From positions 46,292,938 to 46,356,937 of the forward strand of contig NC_073311.1 in NCBI RefSeq assembly GCF_027595985.1: a stretch of 64,000 bases of DNA. The letters are read 5' to 3'. This DNA is from Sorex araneus (Eukaryota > Chordata > Mammalia > Eulipotyphla > Soricidae). The notes under the pieces are model-generated. The model made no database searches, was not told where the DNA came from, and was given only the letters and a program-made list of their open reading frames with translations. Positions 56,905 to 64,000 of this stretch are shown here, piece after piece. How positions within the stretch are numbered: the stretch's first letter is position 1; each line of letters begins with the position of its first letter. A program made the position numbers and the translations under genes.

Positions 56905-57039
56905 TTAGGCTTCAGATTCTGCGCCTCTGTCCTCACGCGGGCTGCCGTCAGGGTCATCGGCGTGATCGCTTAACAGGACATACTTTCCGTCATTGGTTAG
57001 TGGCACGGAGAGCATTAACCGGGCCAGTGCTTCCGGGTC
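56905..57039 (-). CDS. APPL2: APPL2 last coding exon and stop
   Basis: Acceptor AACTTCAG precedes DPEALARLMLSVPLTNDGKY, and the exon ends DRGAESEA then TAA. It is 135 nt. The tail (SDHADDPDGSPRED) is as long as the human one but clearly diverged in the acidic stretch. Confidence 0.94.
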   Translation of the reverse strand, partial: DPEALARLMLSVPLTNDGKYVLLSDHADDPDGSPREDRGAESEA

Positions 57040-60000
57040 CTGAAGTTAACGGGAGTTTAAGAAGGAAAGAAAAGAGCTTACAATGCACTTAAGCGCCCCC
57101 CCCCCCCCCCCGGTGTGGCTCTCCCTGGGTTCTGTCATCCAGCCTCCGCGCCCCCCCACACCTCTTGTCTAAGGTTCCGCTCTGGGTCCCGTGCTTTCTG
57201 GGGGAACTCGGACACGTCGCTGCTCTAGAATCCAGGCCGAGCTTCCCCCTGGGCCACCAGGTCATTATTGACACGTCACGGTGCCATCTTCCCAGGCGCA
57301 GGGGTCACTCGCTTCACAATAGCTGTCTTCTCTATCCTGGAAGCCTGTTGTTTCCTCTCAGTCTATTCCAGGACAGACTAGACCATATGGCTTGCCACTG
57401 AGGTTTTGCCGCTCAAGCTCTGCCCGCTCTCTTTCATACTGGGACGGTTTTGTTACAGCAGCAGAGCGGAACAGTGGGCCAGGGACACAGGACACCTGAG
57501 GGGCTTTATACCTGGGCCTTTTGTCAGCCTGAAAGGCTGATGCAGTGGCCGCCCTTCCTGTCCGCTGGTGTCAGGCCCTGGTCCTCCTGCCCTCATCTGA
57601 CCTGTATCAACAGGCACCTATGACTCAATGTAACTATGCAGATTTAACGCTCCCCCCCCACCACCAATAAAAAAATACAGTCCAGGCCCTCTGTCATTCC
57701 AGTGACATTCAGCCGACAGACCAAGCAGTGGCATTTGGGGTCATTTGGGTCAGCGTTTGTCAGCCGCTTGAGCACCAGCGGGCTGGCACCTCTCCTGTAT
57801 CTGGGTGCCAGGACCCCGCCCTGATGGCCGAGGTCACGGACCAGGACCCTCGCTGGACTTGCGGGCCCCAGCCAGGCTGCAAACAGGATGGAGCCTCAGG
57901 CCCCCTGGGGAGGGACAGTCCCTGTCCTGCTCCCTGCTGGAATCCCGGGGCTTTCCTTACACAGACTCGGGTCCCAACAGTGTCGGGGAAGGGACCGCCT
58001 GGCAGCTGCTGAGAAGCGAGGAGGCGCGAGAGTTAGTCCTGCCGGCCCGGCCCTGCTCTGAGGAGCAAAGGCCTCAGCAAGGGCTAGACACTTTGTCTTA
58101 ATGGCACAGAGCAGGTCGAGCCAGCAGCAAGCGGACGTTGTAACAGGCAGTAAGAGCTGCAGCAGCTGTGAAGACTGAGGACTCGAGGGTCCCCCTGGTG
58201 GTCAGGATGCTGCACGGGCCATGAGAAGGCTCCGTTTCTAGGCGCAAGCTTAGCACGGGTGCGAGTATTATTTGAGTAGTTAAACCAGCAACAAAATGCG
58301 CCTTACCTTCTGAACCTCAATAATTTCTTTTCCCAAATTGATTGCATAGCATATCTGCAGAAGACAGGAAAAGTGGTTTTGTCACAGGCAGCCAGCGAAA
58401 GTCCAGGGCTTACGGGGAGGACAGCACGTGATGGAAGTGAGTGAGTGGGGTCACTGCTCACATCCGCACGGAGACAGGCCCTGACCCGGGCGCATCACGG
58501 GGGTCCTAAGCTCGGCACCCCCTGGCCTGGCCTCTAGTGCCACTGTGTGTCTCATAAGAATATACAGGTAGGGGCTGGAGCGGTAGCACAGCGGGTAGGG
58601 TGTTTGCCTTGCACGTGGTTGACCCGGGTTCGATTCCCAGCATCCCATTATGGTCCCCTGAGCATCGCCAGGAGTGATTCCTGAGTGCAGAGCCCAGGAG
58701 TAACCCCTGTGCATTGCCGGGTGTGACCCAAAAAGAAGAAAAAAAAAGAATATCCAGGTAAGTGAAAACTGGTGATTTCAGTGTTCAAATGCATAGCAGA
58801 CGTTTCCTTTCTTTAACCGTATGTTTAGCCAGAGCAAGTCCTTCCACACTGCGGTGTACAGATACTTGCTGAAATAAAAGTTGATGACTTTCCATTGGTT
58901 CTAAGTTTTTTTTTTAATAAATGCATACTCTCAGACCAGATTTTCTCCTCTATTCATTTTTGCTTTAATTTTTAAAAATTAAGGGGAGTTGCTTTTGACA
59001 TTTCCCGCTATTTCTACTGAATAATTATATCCCCTGTTAAAATTCTTACGGAAAGGGCTTGGAGTAGTGGACACATTTTGAAAGTCTTGAAGCCGAGGGT
59101 TTGACCACATATGCACATGGTCTTAACTCACTATTTTTTCCATGGGATAATTATATCCCAATTAATTTTATTAGGGTCTTATAGGAATAGGTATATTATA
59201 TCACAGTTTTCACTTGGGGCCACATATTACTGGGACTCAGACCCAGAGCCTAGCACTCGAGTGTCAGCCCAGGCCCAAGAGAAACGGACTCTGCATCCCT
59301 CGAGGGTGTTCAGAATTGTCAACTACAAAAAAAAGAAAAAAAGGAAAAAAAAAAAGCCTTTTGAACAGACTCATCTGAGGGGGCAGAGCGACAGTAGAAT
59401 GGGTTAGGGCACTTTCCTAGATCCCTGGCACCCTCTACCCACAGAGCCCAGCCAGGAATGATCCCTGAATCCCAGGTCAGCCCTGAGCACCGCTGGGGGT
59501 GGGTGGCCCCCAAACCAAAAAGTAAACACAAAAACCATAAGACTCATCTGGACCCAGAATACTAAGAAACCTTAAGATGAGAAAATAAAGACCTTTTCGC
59601 CTTCTGAGTTGCTTTCAAAGACGTAAGTGCTCAGAGACGGGCCCCCTGTGGATTCGGGCATTCGGACAACGAAACCAACCAGCCTCTTGTTTTCTTGATG
59701 AGCCGCGAACTGGGTGACACTGGTCAGTTCAAACTGGAAAAAAGACAAACAGGATGAGACTGAATGTTACAGGTAGCGAAGAACTCACGAACACACAAGG
59801 TCATGCATGGCCTGGGAGAAAGTCCTGCAAGCGTACAGGAAGTGACGTTTGATTTGGCCGCCAGGAGTCACCCAGTGCCAAATCCCTGTGGGAGGCGGTT
59901 AGGAGGGGAGCAAGGAGCAACCAGTGAAACAGCACGAGGTACTTACATTGGCTCTTGTCACCTGAGTCTGAGGATCTATCAACCTGAAATTTTAAGAGAT

Positions 60001-62884
60001 TCTTGTTATACCACAAGCATTGGATACGTCTCTTCTTACAAGAGTGTGCACAAGTTCAGACGTGAAGTCACCCTCTTAAACGTGAAACTTGGTGGCCCGG
60101 TGGTGATCATCCACAGAAAAGCACACCTGCCCCCTTCCTAACTGTGCTGAAACTTGGTGCACCTTGAACGGAAGGACAGGGTGAAGACAGCATGGATTTT
60201 GTAGGTATTGGTTATTCAAGAAGTTGACTATACTCTATAATTCTGTATAATCCAGATGAACCGTCTCCTGTACAGTAAAATAATAATTTACTGTCTTTCC
60301 TTTGAATCGACTGATTCTTTTACTTTTTTGAAAAAAAAAATGGGAGGTGAGAGAATCGTATTTTTGTTGTTGTTATTGGCTGTGATGTTTTGTTTCGAGT
60401 TTCTCAGCCACACCTAGTGGTTCTCAGCGCTTCCTTTGGTTCTGCACTCAGGGATCACTCCTGGCCGGGCTCGGGGGACCGTACGTATGCCGGGGATATG
60501 TGCTCGGGCGACCGTATGAGTGCTAGGTTGGTCATGTGCAAGGCCAGTACTACCTGCTGTACTATCTTATCTGGCCCTTTTGTTTTTAAATCTTCAAACT
60601 CCTATTTCACTTTGGTGTAGAAATAATGTCTAAGAAGGCACTCTAGGGGCTGGAGCTAGAGCACAGCAGGGAGGGCGTTTGCCTTGCACACGGCCGACCC
60701 TGGTTGATTCTCAGCATCCCATATGGTCCCCCGAGCACCACCAGGAGTAAGTCCTGAGTGCAGAGCCAGGAGTAACCCCTGTGCATCGCCGGGTGTGACC
60801 CCCCAAAAAGAGAGTTACTCCAGAAGGCTGGTGAGGGAGTGGGAGCTGCTTATTTTGCACACAGTCGACCTGGGGGCGGGGAGAGGATGGGGAAGGGGGT
60901 ATTCTAGAATATATTCCTTAATACTGTAAACATCCATGTTAACAGGTCAAGAAAATTAACTGCAGTCGAAAGCGTACTGCTATCTACTATCAATAGATGC
61001 AAATTAGTCACTGTCACTGTCATCCTGTTGAAAATCGATTTACTCAAGCGGGCACCAGTAACATCTGGTGCAAATTAATAACACTAATATTTAAATAAAT
61101 GTATTTAAAGCTATTCTGACCTGCTCTAAGTTTTATCGGTGAAAGCAAGAGCTTTCTCTGTGGACGAAGCTAGCAGGCTCTCTAGAGCTCCGCTTCCTTG
61201 AAATGTCTAGAGTAGGCAGACAGAGAAGCAACTGGGTTGGTGGCGAACGTGTGCCTCGAGCAAGGTGGCTTGGGAAGGGAGTGACCACTAGCAGGGATGG
61301 GGGTTTCTCTGAGGGGTGATGAAAATGTTCCAGAATCGTGGTGATGCTGCCCAGCTCTGACATAGGGAACACCGGAGTCTGAATGCCTGCGGTGTGGTGT
61401 GTGTGACGGCTGCAGGCTGAGATACTAGCAAGGCAGGGGGGCTGTGATGAGGGGTAGGGCGGGGTGGGGGAGGGGGGCTCAGGACTGAGTCCTCACACTT
61501 CTTTCATCTGGGAAACTGGGATGAGGATCCTTAAAATCCTATGAAATTTCAAGTGAACTCCAAAACAGTTACTTTTATGTACTTGTGGATGTGAATTTGA
61601 TCGCTTTAAAATAGATACCATAAACAATTTCCCTCAAGTTAAGATTCCCTTTACCTGATATTGGTTTGGGGCCATGCCTGGTAGTGTTCAGGGCTTACTC
61701 CTGGCTCTGTGCTCAGTTTATTCCTGGTTCTGTGCTCAGGGTTTACTCCTGGCAATGTTCAGGCGACCAATGTTCAGGGGGGCCTGGGATCGAACCCGAG
61801 GCAGCCTCTTGCAAGCCCAGTGCCCTACCCACTGTACTATCCGGCCCCTACTGTCTTTCACTTAGGTATCTTACACATTTTCTACTAATGAAAAGACACT
61901 TGTCATCTTTTGTAAGTAACTTTAAATCTCTGTTAGGTAATCTGAACCAAAAATCCGAATTTTGGTATGATCTCTCCACTGCAGAACCTGGGACTGTGTG
62001 GTCCAGGTGGTGCCTACTGTGGTTAAAATATCAGATATCAGGTTGACATCAGGAACATTTGTAGTGACCTCACAAGGGAACTCTATACCTGTCTTCACTT
62101 GCTGACACTCACTGACCTGCTTTTTGTCTCCGGATTTTCTTACTGTAGAAATTTCACATAAATGATCATATAATGTGACCTGACCTTTAGTGTCTTCCCC
62201 CACCCCCCACTTAGCATAATATTTTCAAGGTTCATGTTTTAGCCTTCCTTTTTAAGACTCTATTCTTCTTCTTCCACTGTCACAGTCCCTTATAACCGGA
62301 CATTTGGCTGGACATTTGGAGTGTTTCCATCTTTTGGCTACTACGATAATTTTTTCATTGAATAATGTTTTTTTCAACATTATTCTAATGATGGGGGGGC
62401 GGGAAAGACTAGTAGCTGCTCTGTGTTGGCCCATTTTCCTCATGTCTGTAGATTTTTCTCTGGGTATCTGGTTCTCCTCCCCCTTCCCAAAGATGTGCCG
62501 TGGGGGTGAGATGCCCTGAGTGGGGGAAAAAAGGAAGCGTCAGATGAGTGATGGAAAATCACTGTCTGATACTGTATTGTATTCGGGGAGCTGATTCAGA
62601 AATTTGGCAGCTGGATCAGTCTCGTGAAACAAGCCCCGTGGCCTGAGAATGAATGTTCCCGAACGGGGGCCTCTGATGAGAGCTGCGAGAAAGTCTAAAC
62701 CGCTGGTACCTCAGCGCCTGGCTGGTGACCATCATGTGGGATTCTGTCATCCGGAAGATGTTGTGAATAGCCCGAGCCGCCAACACCTGCCGCATGGCCT
62801 CGTAAATCACTTCCGTCGTGTTGTCCGTCTTAACTTCCATCGATCCCAAAAATCGGACTATGAACATCTGCTGCAGGAGTGAAT
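56905..62884 (-). CDS. APPL2: APPL2, last five coding exons (PTB domain and C-terminus)
   Basis: APPL2 is a BAR-PH-PTB adaptor that binds Rab5 and sits on early endosomes, coupling receptor signalling to trafficking. Five minus-strand exons at 62884-62710, 59983-59947, 59733-59593, 58354-58307 and 57039-56905 join in frame with GT-AG introns. They encode about residues 487-664 by human numbering: nearly the whole PTB domain, then the acidic tail ending GAESEA and TAA. The PTB core reads FIVRFLGSM, FRMTESHMMV and FELTSVTQFAAH. The BAR and PH exons are beyond base 64,000, so the gene is partial only because of the window edge. It converges tail-to-tail with WASHC4. APPL1 is the paralogue to exclude; the ending and exon sequences fit APPL2 better. 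Confidence 0.95.
57040..58306 (-). other. APPL2: APPL2 last intron
   Basis: GC-rich, without recognisable SINEs. A C-run lies at about 57,097-57,110 and another at 57,651-57,659. Confidence 0.55.
58307..58354 (-). CDS. APPL2: APPL2 PTB exon 4 of 5
   Basis: Acceptor TTCTGCAG precedes ICYAINLGKEIIEVQK, and donor GTAAGG follows. It is 48 nt, phase 0, and carries the C-terminal helix of the PTB fold. Confidence 0.94.
58571..58747 (+). mobile_element. SOR-like SINE, full length
   Basis: Near-consensus copy antisense to APPL2. The flanks AAGAATATACAGGTA and AAGAATATCCAGGTA form a target-site duplication with one mismatch. Confidence 0.9.
59378..59540 (+). mobile_element. Old SINE
   Basis: GGGGCAGAGCGACAGTAGAA head and CCTGAGCACCGCTGGGGGTG. 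GACTCATCTG flanks it on both sides. It ends about 50 bp from an APPL2 exon. Confidence 0.7.
59593..59733 (-). CDS. APPL2: APPL2 PTB exon 3 of 5
   Basis: Acceptor TTTCCAG precedes FELTSVTQFAAHQENKRLVG, and the exon ends FESNSEGEK before donor GTCTTT. It is 141 nt, phase 0. The donor is weak after the GT. Confidence 0.94.
59947..59983 (-). CDS. APPL2: APPL2 PTB exon 2 of 5
   Basis: Acceptor ATTTCAG, one base completing arginine, then LIDPQTQVTRAN and donor GTAAGT. It is a 37-nt micro-sized exon recognised by its fit between the flanking PTB exons. Confidence 0.93.
60404..60577 (-). mobile_element. SOR-like SINE, diverged
   Basis: TCTGCACTCAGGGATCACTC through GTACTATCTTATCTGGCCC. Confidence 0.72.
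60645..60812 (+). mobile_element. SOR-like SINE
   Basis: GGGGCTGGAGCTAGAGCACA through GCCGGGTGTGACCCCCCAAA. Confidence 0.87.
61009..61066 (-). mobile_element. Type B SINE 3' fragment
   Basis: GTCACTGTCATCCTGTTG and GCGGGCACCAGTAACATCTG. Confidence 0.75.
61067..61660 (-). other. APPL2: APPL2 intron, no recognised element
   Basis: Contains a G-rich stretch at about 61,430-61,480; otherwise I see nothing. Confidence 0.5.
61665..61850 (-). mobile_element. SOR-like SINE with internal slippage
   Basis: TTTGGGGCCATGCCTGGTAG to GTACTATCCGGCCCC. The GGTTCTGTGCTCAG block is repeated, giving an extra unit. Confidence 0.75.
62110..62380 (-). mobile_element. Old L1 3' remnant, antisense
   Basis: CACTTAGCATAATATTTTCA, GGACATTTGGAGTGTTTCCA and TTTTGGCTACTACGATAA follow the antisense L1 3' order. 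Confidence 0.55.
62710..62884 (-). CDS. APPL2: APPL2 PTB exon 1 of 5
   Basis: On the minus strand, acceptor CTCTTGCAG precedes two bases completing aspartate, then SLLQQMFIVRFLGSMEVKTD. The exon ends MMVTSQAL plus AG before donor GTACCA. It is 175 nt. Confidence 0.95.
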
Positions 62885-63904
62885 CTGCAAGAGAGCGTTT
62901 CCGGTTCGGGGCCCCGTTCTCGCCGTCCCCGCTGTTGGCTTGTCACCAGCCTGGATGCCTCGGGCTTAGCCTCTTGGCTGTGGTTAATCTACCTAGATTC
63001 CTCACAGCTTCTGTCAGCCGCAGACAGCCGGAGCTGTGATCGCCGATGGTCCCTGTTTTGTCTGAACAGAGCAGCAGCAAGGTGGCCCTTGGCCTGCATC
63101 ACTGCAATGAAGAGGTGGGGCCAGACAACCCTTCTCGCACTGCAGTTCCGACAGGCTACACTGGGGGGCGGTGCGGGACCCTGAGCGGACCGACTCCGGT
63201 CAGCTGGTGAGTCCAGGCACAGACGAATCCGCAAAGGCAGTGGCGTATTCCACGCACTGCGGGAGCCCTCCGCGCGCGCAGGAATTGGCTTATTTGATGC
63301 TGATGAGCTGCCAGTGTGGACCTGGAGTGGGCGAGAGCCTCTCCACTGTGCCTGGGACCCTGCAGGCCCCTTCCCATGGCTCTCAGCCCTGCAGTGCTTC
63401 GGGAAGACCGCGTAGTGCCTGAGGCTGAACTTGGGGCCCTGGCGCCAGCCCTTTGCTCGGTCTCCCAGCCCTGATTTTGGCTGCTGGGTGAGAGACGGGT
63501 CAGGCCCTGGGAGGAGGGGCCCGGCAGCCACCAGGAGGGCAAAGCCATAAACAAGGTGTCCAAGATGCTCCCTTTTCCCCTGAGTCATCTACTTCCGTAT
63601 CATTTTACACCAAGCTGCTGCTTTACCCTCACCTGCCCTCTCAGTACTGCTGCCCTAAACAATTAAATAAATAACCTGAAGGTTAAAAAAATGAATACAT
63701 TTCTAAAAAGTACAAACAATAGAACGTTCCAGCTGCTCTGGTGAAGATGGCTGTGCTCAGGAGTTTGGAAGTGTTTCGTGCGAGCTGTCTCGAGCGTGGA
63801 CTCGGGGGAAGGTCAGCCAGCCAGGACGGGAGCAGGGGCTGGTCTGAGGCCCGGGGTTTCTCCCCTGCAGCTGTCAAGTCCAACTTTCGAGCCTTATCTT
63901 TTTC
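62885..63904 (-). other. APPL2: APPL2 intron upstream of the PTB exon
   Basis: GC-rich with several CpGs. I looked for the preceding APPL2 exon (NPFGETEDE-like) and did not find it. Confidence 0.5.
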
Positions 63905-63909
63905 CCTCT

Positions 63910-64000
63910 CGGGCCGCCCTCCATGATGCTCAGGGGGGTCATTCCTGGCTCTGTATTCAGAAACTACGCCTGGGGGCGCTCATCTGAGATGCCGGGGACT
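63910..64000 (-). mobile_element. SINE copy cut by the window edge
   Basis: GATGCTCAGGGGGGTCATTC and GAGATGCCGGGGACT; it continues past base 64,000. Confidence 0.65.

Noticed and set aside
62989..63588. A 199-residue minus-strand open frame
   Set aside because: It lies in an APPL2 intron, is GC-rich, has no recognisable motif, and overlaps similar frames on both strands. Base composition explains its length.
63560..64000. The preceding APPL2 exon
   Set aside because: No minus-strand reading resembles the expected linker sequence with flanking splice sites.

Overview
This is a vertebrate nuclear genome window, almost certainly from a shrew (Sorex or a close relative). Two things support that. 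The coding pieces are GT-AG spliced exons of placental-mammal genes. The window is also packed with a tRNA-derived SINE whose head (GGGGCTGGAGCGATAGCAC, B-box GGTTCGATTCC) and tail (GTGTGACCCAAAAAGCAAAA) I recognise as the SOR-type SINE of soricid shrews. The genus is an inference from the repeats; the mammalian origin is certain.

Region 1 (1 to about 49,990, + strand) holds nearly all of WASHC4 (KIAA1033/SWIP, WASH complex subunit 4). I located 32 consecutive coding exons, numbered 2-33 by inference, with every splice phase consistent. They total 3,461 nt including the stop. With the 61 nt expected from the missing first coding exon this gives 3,522 nt, or 1,173 residues, the known length of the human protein. 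The start codon, promoter and exon 1 lie upstream of base 1. The stop is at 48115-48117 and a 3' UTR of about 1.87 kb probably ends after an AATAAA at 49964.

Region 2 (about 49,990 to 55,900) is a repeat-rich intergenic stretch: a (GT)n array, SINEs, an antisense L1 fragment and a 108-bp block present twice.

Region 3 (about 55,900 to 64,000, - strand) holds the 3' end of APPL2: five coding exons for most of the PTB domain and the C-terminus, with the stop at 56905-56907. The upstream BAR and PH exons are outside the window. WASHC4 and APPL2 are therefore convergent, as in other mammals. WASHC4 is a scaffold of the endosomal WASH actin-nucleating complex, and APPL2 is a Rab5-associated adaptor on early endosomes. 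Both act on endosomes, but nothing in the sequence shows a direct functional link.

The rest is intronic or intergenic DNA with more than 60 recognisable retroelement copies and several simple repeats. I see no bacterial or viral system, no CRISPR array and no credible new protein gene. The most interesting structures are retroelement rearrangements: an ORF-less L1-type insertion with tandem promoter-like repeats and intact target-site duplications (19.3-20.2 kb), a second composite insertion with 34-bp flanking repeats (35.0-36.4 kb), and two SINE families sharing one tRNA head.
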